Source of the DNA: Fibrobacter sp.
GTDB lineage: Bacteria; Fibrobacterota; Fibrobacteria; Fibrobacterales; Fibrobacteraceae
Length of the DNA: 36,060 nucleotides
Assembly (NCBI GenBank): GCA_024398935.1
Contig: JAKSIH010000029.1
Location: 1-36,060, forward strand
Direction of reading: 5' to 3'
Shown here: positions 15,185 to 23,812 of the stretch, in pieces
How the letters are laid out: each line of letters opens with the position of its first letter
Position numbering within the stretch: position 1 is the stretch's first letter
Notes under the pieces: generated by a model
Told to the model about the DNA's origin: nothing
Seen by the model: the letters and a program-made list of their open reading frames with translations, nothing else
Databases searched by the model: none
Position numbers and translations under genes: made by a program

Positions 15185-16441
15185 ATGATGAAGCGTCTTT
15201 TTGCAATTATCGCTCTTGCGGGTCTTGCCGTCTGCACCTTTGCAGCAAAGGCTCCTACCCATCATTCTCTCCGTGCAGAATCCATGGGTAACGCCCATGT
15301 GGCCCTGGTGGATGACAAGGAAGCTATCTATTACAACTACGCAGGTCTTTCCCAGATCAACCGCCTGGGCAACTTTGACAAGCGTCCGGAACAGGGCTAC
15401 TACCCCCAGAACTGGATTGGTGACATGCGCCTGAACCTGGGCGGTGCAGGTGCCTACGAAAAGTACTTCTCCACCTATAACGACGTGAAGGACTTGCAGA
15501 AGCTCTATCGCCGTGCATCCGACGTAGCGGCCGCTCTAGGTATTGGAAGCACCAACGTCCTGATGGACTCCCTGAGCGCCCATCCGGAACTGATCAACAT
15601 GCTGAACTCCTACGACCACAAGAAGCTGGAAATGAAGATCAAGCTGGATGCCGAAATGGCGTTCCACGGCTTTGGCGGTGCAATCTGGGTGGACGGAAGT
15701 ATCGCTCCCTATCTGGACGGCGGCCTGATTCTCCCCTACATGGCAATAGACACCTTCTATGTGGATGCAGTGATGCAGGCTGGTATCGCCTACGGCTTTA
15801 CAGACAATTTCTCTGTGGGTATCGGCGGCAAGATCGCAAAGCGCCAGAAGGTCGACATGATGACTCTGGATGTATTGAACTACAACACTCTCCAGGATAC
15901 TCTTGAAGACCGCTACCACGATGCGACCGACAACATCTTCGACTTCAAGTCCATTTCCGTGGGTATCGATATCGGTGTGCTGTACCAGCTGACCCGCGAA
16001 TTCCGCGTGGGTGCATCTCTCCGCGATGTATACTTCAAGGAACTTGCCGGTGACAAGATTACACCGAACCTTACGGTGGGTTTCAACTATAGTCCCAGGT
16101 TCTTCAACAAGAATACAGGCTACGGCCGCAAGGTGAACTTCGCCTGCGACTTTGAAAACGCCCTTTCTGACGAGAACAACTATAAGCCACTCTCTCACCT
16201 GAACTTCGGTGTGGAAGTGGAACAGAACATTCTGGCATGGCCGGGTTACAACAACGAAATCCGCGCACTGGCACTTCGCGTTGCAGGCGGTTTCCGTGGC
16301 GGTTACCCCTCTGCTGGCGTAAGCCTGGAAGTTCTCCGCTTCTTCACCTTCGAACTGGCAACCTGGGCTGAAGAACAGGGTTACTACACCGGTCAGGACG
16401 AAGAACGCGTGTTCATGGCTGAAATCAGTATCGGTTTCTAA
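15185..16441 (+). CDS. Outer-membrane beta-barrel protein, PorV/FadL-like, 418 aa
   Basis: The signal peptide (MMKRLFAIIALAGLAVCTFA) is followed by RAESMGNAHVALVDDKEAIYYNYAGLS, the N-terminal pattern (early Gly-Ala, then 'NPAGL'-type loop) of PorV/PorQ and FadL-like barrels. The rest has alternating strands, repeated aromatic and glycine residues, and ends in a phenylalanine (ISIGF), typical of barrels inserted by the BAM machinery. PorV-like proteins can belong to the type IX secretion system, but many homologues do not; I cannot tell here. The start is 1 nt after the lipoprotein stop with GGGAG upstream, so they are co-transcribed. A strong terminator follows at 16464. Confidence 0.8.
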   Translation: MMKRLFAIIALAGLAVCTFAAKAPTHHSLRAESMGNAHVALVDDKEAIYYNYAGLSQINRLGNFDKRPEQGYYPQNWIGDMRLNLGGAGAYEKYFSTYNDVKDLQKLYRRASDVAAALGIGSTNVLMDSLSAHPELINMLNSYDHKKLEMKIKLDAEMAFHGFGGAIWVDGSIAPYLDGGLILPYMAIDTFYVDAVMQAGIAYGFTDNFSVGIGGKIAKRQKVDMMTLDVLNYNTLQDTLEDRYHDATDNIFDFKSISVGIDIGVLYQLTREFRVGASLRDVYFKELAGDKITPNLTVGFNYSPRFFNKNTGYGRKVNFACDFENALSDENNYKPLSHLNFGVEVEQNILAWPGYNNEIRALALRVAGGFRGGYPSAGVSLEVLRFFTFELATWAEEQGYYTGQDEERVFMAEISIGF

Positions 16442-16463
16442 TTCCCGACTTTCCTGAAAGAAT

Positions 16464-16499
16464 GTCCGCCGAGAATGAACTCGACGGACTTTTTGTTTT
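16464..16499 (+). terminator. Terminator of the lipoprotein/OMP operon
   Basis: The 10-bp stem GTCCGCCGAG / CTCGACGGAC with a 6-nt loop is followed by TTTTTGTTTT, ending 18 nt before the ruvA promoter -35 box. Confidence 0.85.
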
Positions 16500-16517
16500 G
16501 AAGTATTCTAAAAAGTC

Positions 16518-16546
16518 TTGACACAGTCCGTACAAGAGTGTATATT
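16518..16546 (+). promoter_or_regulatory. Sigma70-type promoter of ruvA
   Basis: TTGACA (16518-16523) and TATATT (16541-16546) are 17 nt apart, close to the ideal. Predicted transcription starts near 16553, leaving a leader of about 90 nt before ruvA. Confidence 0.8.
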
Positions 16547-16582
16547 TGTGCAGTAAACAAAAGAGCACAAAATAATTGGACA

Positions 16583-16627
16583 ATGCGGGTTCATCCTTCT
16601 GAAAACCAAAGAACGTTGTGCATGTGA
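16583..16627 (+). CDS. Possible 14-codon leader ORF before ruvA
   Basis: The ruvA leader contains an ATG at 16583 that opens a 14-codon frame (MRVHPSENQRTLCM) ending at TGA 16625-16627, 16 nt before the ruvA start. It has no clear ribosome site. It may be chance, a regulatory leader, or the tail of a lost upstream gene. Confidence 0.2.
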   Translation: MRVHPSENQRTLCM

Positions 16628-16643
16628 CGCTGGAGTCTAAGGC

Positions 16644-17261
16644 ATGATTGAAAGAGTTCGTGGCATTTTGCTGGAAAAGTCCCCTACCTTCATTGTGGTG
16701 GATGTAGCGGGTATTGGCTATGGTATTAACATCTCCGCCTATACAGCGGGCAAATTGCCCGAAGTTGGTGAGGGCAATACGGAGGTTACCATCCATACCA
16801 ACCTGGTTGTCCGCGAGGATTCCATGACACTGTTCGGCTTTGCCGACAAGACGGAAAAGGATACTTTCCTCATGCTTCTGGATGTAAATGGCGTCGGCCC
16901 CAAGATGGCCCAGCGCATTCTGAGTGGAGTCTCCCCCACAGACCTCCTGAACATGATTGCCAGCGACAACAAGTCCGCCCTGAGTAAAATCAAGGGCCTC
17001 GGCAAAAAGACCTGCGAACAGATAGTCCTGACCCTAAAGGACAAGGCGGGCACCATGCTGCAGGGACTTGGAAATATTGAAGGAAGCGGCGTTACCAGCA
17101 TGGGAGCCCTTACGGGAGCCAAGCTGGAGGCGGTTCTTGCACTTCATACCCTGGGTGTCAAGGACCCAGCCGCCGAAAAGGCTGTGGTCAAGGCAGTCGA
17201 AGTTCTTGGCGATGCGGCAGATGCGGCAACCCTCATTCCAGAAGCATTAAAGTACCTTTAA
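16644..17261 (+). CDS. ruvA: Holliday junction branch migration protein RuvA, 205 aa
   Basis: RuvA binds four-way DNA junctions as a tetramer and loads the RuvB motor. The OB-fold domain is residues 1-65 (MIERVRGILLEK, VVREDSMTLFGF), the helix-hairpin-helix domain includes LLDVNGVGPKMAQRIL and IKGLGKKTCEQIVLTLKDK, and the C-terminal RuvB-binding domain (about 150-205) has LHTLGVKDPAAEKAVVKAVE. Length is typical (about 200 aa). The ATG has GGAG 8 nt upstream. The gene is read from the promoter at 16518, and ruvB follows after a 158-nt gap carrying repeats. ruvC is not in the window. Confidence 0.97.
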   Translation: MIERVRGILLEKSPTFIVVDVAGIGYGINISAYTAGKLPEVGEGNTEVTIHTNLVVREDSMTLFGFADKTEKDTFLMLLDVNGVGPKMAQRILSGVSPTDLLNMIASDNKSALSKIKGLGKKTCEQIVLTLKDKAGTMLQGLGNIEGSGVTSMGALTGAKLEAVLALHTLGVKDPAAEKAVVKAVEVLGDAADAATLIPEALKYL

Positions 17262-17269
17262 CAACCCGC

Positions 17270-17298
17270 GATTAGAGATTAGAAATTAGAGACTAGGG
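17270..17298. repeat. ATTAGAGA-type short repeat
   Basis: The stretch GATTAGAGATTAGAAATTAG followed by AGACTAGGG is made of near-copies of (G)ATTAGA. Its reverse complement (CCCTAGTCTCTAAT...) matches the start of the repeat at 27383-27421 downstream of the kinase gene, so the two intergenic regions share one repeat family. Confidence 0.65.
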
Positions 17299-17370
17299 AT
17301 GTTGAGAATACTCCGTAGAAAAAATTAAGGACGAACCCATCCAGAAATCGCATTCACTTGCTTCTCGCAG

Positions 17371-17419
17371 CACTAATCACTAACCACTAATCACTAATCA
17401 CTAACCACTAAATCCTAAT
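17371..17419 (+). repeat. Seven heptanucleotide CACTAAY repeats abutting ruvB
   Basis: Seven 7-nt units in register (CACTAAT, CACTAAC, CACTAAT, CACTAAT, CACTAAC, CACTAAA, TCCTAAT) end exactly at the ruvB ATG at 17420. They replace any Shine-Dalgarno sequence. Slippage could change the leader length but not the reading frame. Confidence 0.85.
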
Positions 17420-18466
17420 ATGGAAGATCAGCGCATTATTTCTCCGGAACAGCGACTTGGTGACGAAAGCGATGTGGAAAGGTCCCTTCGCCCGCCTTCT
17501 CTTGAGGAATTTACCGGACAGAAGAGCATCAAGGAAAGTCTTTCCATTGCTATCGAGGCGGCAAAGCACCGCGGCGACTCGCTGGACCATTGTTTGTTCT
17601 GCGGCCCTCCCGGCCTGGGAAAGACGACCCTTGCGGGGATTATCGCACGAGAGATGGGGGTCAATATTCATATTACCAGCGGTCCTGTGCTGGAAAAGGC
17701 AAGCGACCTGGCGGGGCTTTTAACTAGCCTGCAGGAGAATGATGTTCTTTTCATCGATGAAATTCATCGTCTGAGCCGTGTGGTGGAAGAATACCTCTAC
17801 CCCGCTATGGAAGATTTTAGGCTGGATATCATGCTGGATTCCGGCCCCACCGCTAGAAGCGTGAACCTACCCCTGAAGCACTTTACCCTGGTGGGTGCGA
17901 CTACCCGCAGCGGCATGCTGACAGGACCGCTCCGTGACCGCTTTGGCCTGCAGTACCGCCTGGAACTGTACGACGAAGAAGACCTGATGAAAATCATCAT
18001 GCGTAGTGCGGATATCCTGAATGTAAAAATCGAGGAGGATGCGGCCCGTTTGCTAGGCGGTCGTTGTCGTGGTACGCCCCGAATCGCAAACCGTGTTCTG
18101 CGACGCTGCCGCGATGTGGCTCAAGTCCGCGGGAATGGTGTCATCGACCTGATGTCTGCAAGCAAGACTCTGGATATGCTTGGCATCGATAGCGAAGGTC
18201 TGGACAATATGGACCGTAAGATTCTCGCCCTCATTATCGATAAGTTTGGCGGCGGACCTGTAGGACTTGGAACTATCGGTGCTGCCATCGGCGAAGAAGC
18301 AGACACCTTGGAAGAAGTCTACGAGCCTTACCTGATCCAGAAGGGTTTGCTTTCGAGGACTCCTCGCGGGAGAATGGTTACCGCCCTCGCCTACAAGATG
18401 CTTCACAAGCCAGTTCCCGCCCGAGGAATCGCTCCTGAGACCATCCAAGAAGAACTTCCTTTATGA
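17420..18466 (+). CDS. ruvB: Holliday junction ATP-dependent helicase RuvB, 348 aa
   Basis: AAA+ motor that drives branch migration with RuvA. Walker [10 protein letters not shown] is near residues 60-68, Walker B FIDEIHR near 112-118, and the sensor/arginine region [16 protein letters not shown] near 155-170. The winged-helix DNA-binding end includes [18 protein letters not shown]. Length matches the family. The ATG at 17420 begins directly after a heptanucleotide repeat with no Shine-Dalgarno sequence, so translation initiation must rely on an unstructured A/C-rich leader. It is most likely co-transcribed with ruvA, and terminates at the hairpin at 18522-18553. Confidence 0.97.
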   Translation: MEDQRIISPEQRLGDESDVERSLRPPSLEEFTGQKSIKESLSIAIEAAKHRGDSLDHCLFCGPPGLGKTTLAGIIAREMGVNIHITSGPVLEKASDLAGLLTSLQENDVLFIDEIHRLSRVVEEYLYPAMEDFRLDIMLDSGPTARSVNLPLKHFTLVGATTRSGMLTGPLRDRFGLQYRLELYDEEDLMKIIMRSADILNVKIEEDAARLLGGRCRGTPRIANRVLRRCRDVAQVRGNGVIDLMSASKTLDMLGIDSEGLDNMDRKILALIIDKFGGGPVGLGTIGAAIGEEADTLEEVYEPYLIQKGLLSRTPRGRMVTALAYKMLHKPVPARGIAPETIQEELPL

Positions 18467-18521
18467 GATGCAAAGGGCGGGGCTGTTCCCCGGAAAAAAT
18501 ACACACACACCGCATTGCGGG

Positions 18522-18553
18522 CACCGTCCAGTATTTTTGGGCGGTGTTTTTTT
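18522..18553 (+). terminator. Terminator of ruvB
   Basis: The 8-bp stem CACCGTCC / GGGCGGTG (one G-U) with a loop of about 9 nt is followed by seven Ts. It overlaps the stop codon of the convergent barrel gene at 18552. Confidence 0.75.
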
Positions 18554-20093
18554 ACTTAAATTCTGGTGCGATGGTCATGACCAGGTTCACGCCATGCAAG
18601 CCATGGAAACCGAACTGCAGACGGAAGAGGTACATATTGGGCTGACGGACGCGAATACCAAAGCCCCAGGAATTGTAGAACTTGTCCATATCCCAGCCGG
18701 TGATAGTGGGAGCAACCATGGCATATTCATCAAAGAGCACCCCATCTACAAAGCGATCCACAGGCCAGCGGTATTCACAACTGAGGCTCATCATGTGGTG
18801 GGAAGACCAGGCATTTCCATAACCGCGTAGAGGCGTGCGTGCGTTCAGCGTCGGGAACGCATTAAAGGGAGCACCCCCCTTTTCCATTTCCCAGACATCC
18901 ACAAGACGGTACTGGATAGCGATGACCCGGCGTTCCAATAGAGTGTTCATGACATTCTCCGGACGCCAGATTCTCATGGCCTCGTCCCAGTTGAAGTCGG
19001 TATAGAACCGTCTGGACTTACGGGCTTCCGATGCGGAAAGCATATACTGCTTGACAACAGAGCCTAGGTAAAAGTATTTCTGGAAGAGAAACTCGGTTTT
19101 AATGTAATCATGGTTCTTGCCGCCATCTTTCAGCGTTTCGCCCTTGCTCTCGTCATGAAGGAGCCCCAGGTCATCGTAATCGATGCCGGAATACCTATCT
19201 ACGAAATTGTAAGAAGCGGTAAGGCCGATACGCACGCCCCTAGTAGGCACAAAGGGATAATCCAGATTGTCGTAAAAGAGCGAAATGCCCACGGGGTATT
19301 GCATGCCTGTCTGATAGAGTCCGCGATCCTCGATGGGATAGACCTTGTCGATAAGGATGGAGTCCTTGCCGTCGGGCAGGCTTGCATCATTATGGCGGAT
19401 CGTCCCCCACAATTCAATATTCCAGTTCATGGACTTGGAAATGGGTGTTCCAAGCCTTAAGGTCATGGCGATACTGGAGTCTGGCTGGGTAAAGCGTTCC
19501 TTGGTTTCGGGAAGCACGAAACTGCCATCACGGTCCATGTTGACATTCAGGCGATATCCACCGAAAAAGGTGGAACCGAAGAGGGAATGCTTGGTATACC
19601 GTAATGCAAGGGACTTGTCACCATTGGCAAAATAGGCTCCCTGGACTACAAGGTAATCCTTTTCCAGGAGAATGTTTCGCTGGCGGTAGTTGGCCCCGAT
19701 CAGAGTGTTGGATCCCGGCTTGAAGTTGAAGCTGGGATAGATCATGATGTTCTTTTTCTCGCCGAAGGTAATGAGGTCAACGGACTTTTCCGCAAGGCCA
19801 TTCTTCATGGCATAGTGAATGGGAGCGGAAACAGGATAGATCAATCCGTTCAGAGCAGGCTGTATGATACGGTTAAACGTCCAGGACCAGAAAGATTCCT
19901 GCTCTACGGAATCCTGTACCGCGAAATCCTGCGACCCAGAGGCCTGCATTATGGAATCCTGCGTTACTGCGGTCTGTACATCGGTATCCTGAGTCGGCAA
20001 ATCGCCTTCTTCGGCGGAAAAAGCATATATAGCCGCAAGAAGTAGCAGCAGAATTGCCTTATTGGACCGAAGGGGATTTTTACCGAAACACAT
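18552..20093 (-). CDS. Omp85/surface-antigen-like outer-membrane barrel, 513 aa
   Basis: A signal peptide (KAILLLLLAAIYAFSA) is followed by a Q/D/S-rich low-complexity stretch (residues 30-62, QDT, QDS, QDF, QDS units), made at DNA level by repeats of GGAATCCTG. The remainder has many amphipathic strands, with GVRIGLTASYNFVDR and TPLRGYGNAWSSHHMMSLSCEYRWPV resembling the barrel of the Omp85/BamA/TamA superfamily (the R-G-Y motif), and ends APEFK rather than an aromatic residue. No POTRA domains are evident, so it is probably a short Omp85-like barrel. ATG 20093 is chosen because it directly precedes the signal peptide; the longer open frame overlaps the divergent exporter gene. Only 30 nt separate the two divergent starts. 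Confidence 0.75.
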   Translation of the reverse strand: MCFGKNPLRSNKAILLLLLAAIYAFSAEEGDLPTQDTDVQTAVTQDSIMQASGSQDFAVQDSVEQESFWSWTFNRIIQPALNGLIYPVSAPIHYAMKNGLAEKSVDLITFGEKKNIMIYPSFNFKPGSNTLIGANYRQRNILLEKDYLVVQGAYFANGDKSLALRYTKHSLFGSTFFGGYRLNVNMDRDGSFVLPETKERFTQPDSSIAMTLRLGTPISKSMNWNIELWGTIRHNDASLPDGKDSILIDKVYPIEDRGLYQTGMQYPVGISLFYDNLDYPFVPTRGVRIGLTASYNFVDRYSGIDYDDLGLLHDESKGETLKDGGKNHDYIKTEFLFQKYFYLGSVVKQYMLSASEARKSRRFYTDFNWDEAMRIWRPENVMNTLLERRVIAIQYRLVDVWEMEKGGAPFNAFPTLNARTPLRGYGNAWSSHHMMSLSCEYRWPVDRFVDGVLFDEYAMVAPTITGWDMDKFYNSWGFGIRVRQPNMYLFRLQFGFHGLHGVNLVMTIAPEFK

Positions 20094-20123
20094 ACATTCC
20101 CAATTTATAATTATATTAGAGGT
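20094..20123. promoter_or_regulatory. 30-nt divergent start region, overlapping -10 boxes
   Basis: The gap between two divergent ATGs contains TATAAT on the plus strand (20106-20111) and TATAAT on the minus strand (20110-20115), overlapping by two bases. Predicted leaders would be only 6-10 nt. No good -35 boxes are seen at 17 nt. Use of both is inferred; if both were used, the two polymerases would exclude each other. Confidence 0.35.
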
Positions 20124-22547
20124 ATGTTTTCCCTGATTGCAAAAATTGTCAAGCGTTTGGCGACATACCCGAGATCTGTAACCCTCCTGCTTGTATTTTT
20201 GGCCATTTTCTGCATCTATCCCATAAACCATCTTCGTTGGGACTTACAGCTTCAGGATACCCTGAGTGGCAATGAAGTCCAGGAAGATTACGAGGCCATC
20301 GAGGCTTCTTTCGGAGGGCTAGGCAGCCTGACAGTAACCTTGCAATCCGATGACAGTCTGAAAAACTATGAACTGGCGGAGCATTTCGCCAAAGATTTTG
20401 AGAAGGACTCCCTGGTCCATTTCATTGAATATGCGGCGGATGTACAGTTTTTCGAAAGGAACAAGTTGCTCTATGCCAGTGAAGAGGACCTGTCCAAGGT
20501 ACTCTCCCATATCGAGAAAATTCACGAAGAGGAGGCGCTGAAGCACAACCCCTTCTATGTAAACCTGGAACTTGCCGAAGACAGCCTCCCGAAGGATTCC
20601 GCCATCGAGGTAGGCGGCATCATCCGGCAGGTGGAGGAAAAATACTTCCGGAACCTGCAACAGAGCTATTCCAGTCCAGACGGTAAAATCCGGGTCATCG
20701 ACATCTATCCCACAAAATCCTTGTCCGACCTGCAGGCAAACAGGGAACTTTACCGCAAGGTGTCGGATTTCATGAAGGCACACGCGGTACCTGCCGGCAT
20801 CGATGTTCACTACACGGGTAAAGTCTACCATTCTATCCAGACGGGACGAATGCTTTTGCCCGAGGCAAAATTTGCAGGAATTGTGGCGGCAATCGTCATC
20901 CTACTTCTGCTGGTGGTCCAGTTCCGCAAGCAGCCCCAGCTGATTCCCATTTCTGCAATCCCGGTAGCGATTCCCCTAGTCTACACCTTGGCCATCGCCT
21001 ATTGCCTCTACGGCCGGATCAATGTTTTTTCCCTGCCTCTCCTACTGTTGTTGCCTGGGCACGCCTGCCAGATCATCGTGCATGTCCATACCCGCTATTT
21101 CCATGAGAGAGAGCGTAAACTGAGCCCCGCCCTCAGCATAGAAAGCGCTGTCCTTGGCATTGTTCCTGCCGTTACCGCCTCCACTCTTATTATGGCCGGG
21201 CTATTCCTTTCCTTGAATTTCATTCCCCTGCCGGGACTAAAGGAATTCGGTAACCTGGGAGCCATCGGTGTAATCCAGAACCTAATCATCTGCCCGCTCC
21301 TGGCAACAGCCTTTTTACAGTTCCTCCAGAAGAAGAAGCCATTCAATGTCGGCAACTCCAGGGCAACGTCCAGCAGCATGCGCCTGCTCCCCAACAGGGT
21401 GAACAAGGTGATTCTCACCGTCATAAGCATTTTCAGTTTCGCGGGCATCCTGTACAGCGGGGCAAACCTGAACTTCCTCTATGATTTCCGGAAGACCGAA
21501 ATCCAGCATGACCAGAAGGAAGTTGACAGCCTTATCGGCCAGACCGGATTTTCCACATTCGACCCCATCATCATCATGATGCCGGACTCCTCCTACAATG
21601 ACGACTTGCTGCAGAACTTTACCCACCTGCAGGATCGGGGCAAGGTTCCCGACCTGGGACGCATCTATACCCAGTTCCAGTTCATGCCCAAGGAATCCCA
21701 AGGGAAAAAGAGCAAGATCGAAAGTCTCCGCCACCAAATTACGCCGGAGGTTCTTAGTCGACTTGGAGCGGAAGACAGTTCGGCCATCGTAAACATGCTG
21801 AACAACTACGACGGGGACTTCAAGGATTTCGAGCTGTCCCAGAACATCCAGCGGAAGTTCTCCGGCAAAAACGGGAATCCGGGATCGTTTGCATTCATTA
21901 TCCCCAGTGCGGATCCAAACAACGGCCTTACCTGCCGCCATATTTCCCAGCAGCTAAAGCAGATCGAAGGGTTCCAGGACAAGCAGTTCAAGGTCTGCGG
22001 TACGCCGGTTCTTCGGGCATCCATCCTGGACCTGATCCTTTCTAACGTAGGTAAGTCCATCATTTGCGGAACCGTGATTCTCTGGTTTGTCCTGCTACTG
22101 TTCTTCAACAATCTGAACAGGGCATTCTTTGTGATGTTCCCCTCCATATTTGCCATGAGCTGGCTTACCATCATCCTCTACAGCTGCAACTTCCATATTT
22201 CAGCCTATAGCGCACTTGCTATTGTCCTTGTGATTGGAGCCAGCGTAGATGGTTCTATGCAGCTCTGGTCCTCCTATTTCGAAAAACAGGGAGGTACTGC
22301 GGTAACGGTCCTCCAGACCAAGCTTTCCTCGGTGCTTGTATCCCAGCTGGCTACCCTGCTTACTCCCCTGGCAATGATTTTCTCGTCCCATCCGGGTATC
22401 CGCGGCATGGGCCAGATTACCCTTATCGGCGTTGTGTGCATTTTCGTAGCACAGCTTACCATCTACCCTTTAATTGCAGGAGCCTTGGACAACTATAGGC
22501 TTCGTAAAAAGAAAAGGTCTCAAAATGACAAAACCGCTCTCCAGTAG
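20124..22547 (+). CDS. RND-superfamily (MMPL/Patched-type) exporter, 807 aa
   Basis: The architecture is two repeats of one membrane helix, a large periplasmic loop and five to six helices: TM1 near 18-36, loop 40-245, helices around 250-400; then TM7 near 430, loop 450-640, helices around 650-790. Motifs such as LLVVQFRKQPQLIPISAIPV and VLVIGASVDGSMQ are of the MMPL type. The second half keeps the membrane aspartate (GASVD) that carries protons; the matching place in the first half reads LLPGHACQIIVH, without it. Substrates of such proteins are lipids, hopanoids or hydrophobic compounds; here unknown. It may work with the divergent outer-membrane barrel. The start has AGAGG just upstream. 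Its last 23 nt overlap the aminotransferase gene. Confidence 0.85.
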   Translation: MFSLIAKIVKRLATYPRSVTLLLVFLAIFCIYPINHLRWDLQLQDTLSGNEVQEDYEAIEASFGGLGSLTVTLQSDDSLKNYELAEHFAKDFEKDSLVHFIEYAADVQFFERNKLLYASEEDLSKVLSHIEKIHEEEALKHNPFYVNLELAEDSLPKDSAIEVGGIIRQVEEKYFRNLQQSYSSPDGKIRVIDIYPTKSLSDLQANRELYRKVSDFMKAHAVPAGIDVHYTGKVYHSIQTGRMLLPEAKFAGIVAAIVILLLLVVQFRKQPQLIPISAIPVAIPLVYTLAIAYCLYGRINVFSLPLLLLLPGHACQIIVHVHTRYFHERERKLSPALSIESAVLGIVPAVTASTLIMAGLFLSLNFIPLPGLKEFGNLGAIGVIQNLIICPLLATAFLQFLQKKKPFNVGNSRATSSSMRLLPNRVNKVILTVISIFSFAGILYSGANLNFLYDFRKTEIQHDQKEVDSLIGQTGFSTFDPIIIMMPDSSYNDDLLQNFTHLQDRGKVPDLGRIYTQFQFMPKESQGKKSKIESLRHQITPEVLSRLGAEDSSAIVNMLNNYDGDFKDFELSQNIQRKFSGKNGNPGSFAFIIPSADPNNGLTCRHISQQLKQIEGFQDKQFKVCGTPVLRASILDLILSNVGKSIICGTVILWFVLLLFFNNLNRAFFVMFPSIFAMSWLTIILYSCNFHISAYSALAIVLVIGASVDGSMQLWSSYFEKQGGTAVTVLQTKLSSVLVSQLATLLTPLAMIFSSHPGIRGMGQITLIGVVCIFVAQLTIYPLIAGALDNYRLRKKKRSQNDKTALQ

Positions 22548-23730
22548 AACTTTGAATATTGCCGCCTCTCTCACAGTCGCTATCGACACTTTAGCAAAAC
22601 AGATGATTGCCGACGGAAAGGACGTTGTAAGCCTTGGCGCAGGCGAACCGGACTTCCCTACTCCGGAACCGATCCGTGCTGCCGCCTGCAAGGCCATTAA
22701 CGAAGGCAAGACCCGCTACACAGCACCCGTGGGCATTTTGGAAGTGCGTAAGGCTGTAGCAAAGAAACTGAAGGACGAAAATGGGCTGGACTACAAGCCG
22801 GAACAGATCATTATGACCAGCGGCGCAAAGCACGCCGTGTTCAACTCCCTGGCCGCCCTCGTCAACCCGGGCGACGAAGTGATCGTTCCGGCCCCCTACT
22901 GGGTCACCTATCCGGAACTGGTGAAGTGGCTGGGCGGCACACCTGTTTTTGTGCAGGCCACCAAGGACGCCAAGTTCAAGATTACCGCAGAGCAGCTCCG
23001 TGCCGCCATTACGGACAAGACCAAGGCAATCCTTCTGAACAACCCCTGCAACCCCACCGGCGCCGTTTACTCCAAGGAGGAACTGGGAGAACTTGCAAAG
23101 GTCATTGTCGAAAAGGACATCTACTGCATCTCTGACGAAGTGTACGAATACTTCGTCTACGACACGGAATTCGTTTCCGCAGCAGCCTTCCCCGGCATGG
23201 CGGAACGCACCATCGTCATTAATGGATTCTCCAAGTCCCACTGCATGACCGGCTGGCGCATCGGTTACGATGCCGCTCCCGCAGAAATCGCAAAGATCAT
23301 CGGCAAGATCCAGGGACAGGCAACCCACCACCCCAGTAACGTTGCCCAGTACGCAGCCCTTGGCGCCCTGGAAATGGACAAGTACAATGTGGAAGCCATG
23401 CAGGCCGCTTTCCTCAAGCGTCGCAATTACATGCTGAAGCGTACCGCAGAAATTCTCCCCGTGCCGGCACACGCACCGGAAGGAGCCTTCTACCTGTTCG
23501 CCCCCGTAGAAGCATTCTACGGAAAGAAGACTCCCGAGGGCAAGGTCATTTCCGGCTCTATCGAGCTTTGCGAATACCTGCTACAGTCTCAGGGGCTTGC
23601 CATCGTTCCGGGTGCAGCCTTCGGTGATGACACCTGCGTACGGTTCTCCTACGCAGCAAGTGACGAAACTCTTGAAAAAGCCTGCGACAGATTCATTGCG
23701 GGCCTGAAAAGCCTGGTAAACAATGTATAA
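22525..23730 (+). CDS. Class I aspartate/aromatic-type aminotransferase, 401 aa
   Basis: PLP-dependent fold-type I transaminase. The PLP lysine is K237 in NGFSKSHCMTGWRIGY, with R245 the phosphate contact; NNPCNPTGA (172-180) holds the conserved asparagine, and SDEVYEYF the aspartate that contacts the pyridine nitrogen. Residues 36-48, SLGAGEPDFPTPE, are typical of aspartate transaminases of the Ib subgroup (AspC/AspB). The most likely substrate is aspartate/2-oxoglutarate, but related enzymes act on aromatic amino acids. ATG 22525 is used because AAAAGG lies 8 nt upstream; it begins inside the exporter gene (23-nt overlap), so they are probably co-transcribed. The earlier frame start at 22474 would lengthen the overlap with no ribosome site. 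Confidence 0.93.
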   Translation: MTKPLSSRTLNIAASLTVAIDTLAKQMIADGKDVVSLGAGEPDFPTPEPIRAAACKAINEGKTRYTAPVGILEVRKAVAKKLKDENGLDYKPEQIIMTSGAKHAVFNSLAALVNPGDEVIVPAPYWVTYPELVKWLGGTPVFVQATKDAKFKITAEQLRAAITDKTKAILLNNPCNPTGAVYSKEELGELAKVIVEKDIYCISDEVYEYFVYDTEFVSAAAFPGMAERTIVINGFSKSHCMTGWRIGYDAAPAEIAKIIGKIQGQATHHPSNVAQYAALGALEMDKYNVEAMQAAFLKRRNYMLKRTAEILPVPAHAPEGAFYLFAPVEAFYGKKTPEGKVISGSIELCEYLLQSQGLAIVPGAAFGDDTCVRFSYAASDETLEKACDRFIAGLKSLVNNV

Positions 23731-23812
23731 TGAAATATGAAAGATGAAAGATGAGATTTTCTTTGATATTCATTCTTCATTTTTAATATTTAATTTTTAA
23801 TTCCCATTTGCC
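23731..23812. repeat. AT-rich intergenic stretch with short repeats
   Basis: The 82-nt gap contains TGAAAGATGAAAGATGAG and then runs of TTTTTAATATTTAATTTTTAAT. No terminator or clear promoter is visible, so read-through from the aminotransferase into the FHA-ABC gene is possible. The gap lacks a Shine-Dalgarno sequence before ATG 23813. Confidence 0.5.

Noticed and set aside
17371..17419. CRISPR-like repeat
   Set aside because: Units are 7 nt with no spacers; it is a simple tandem repeat.
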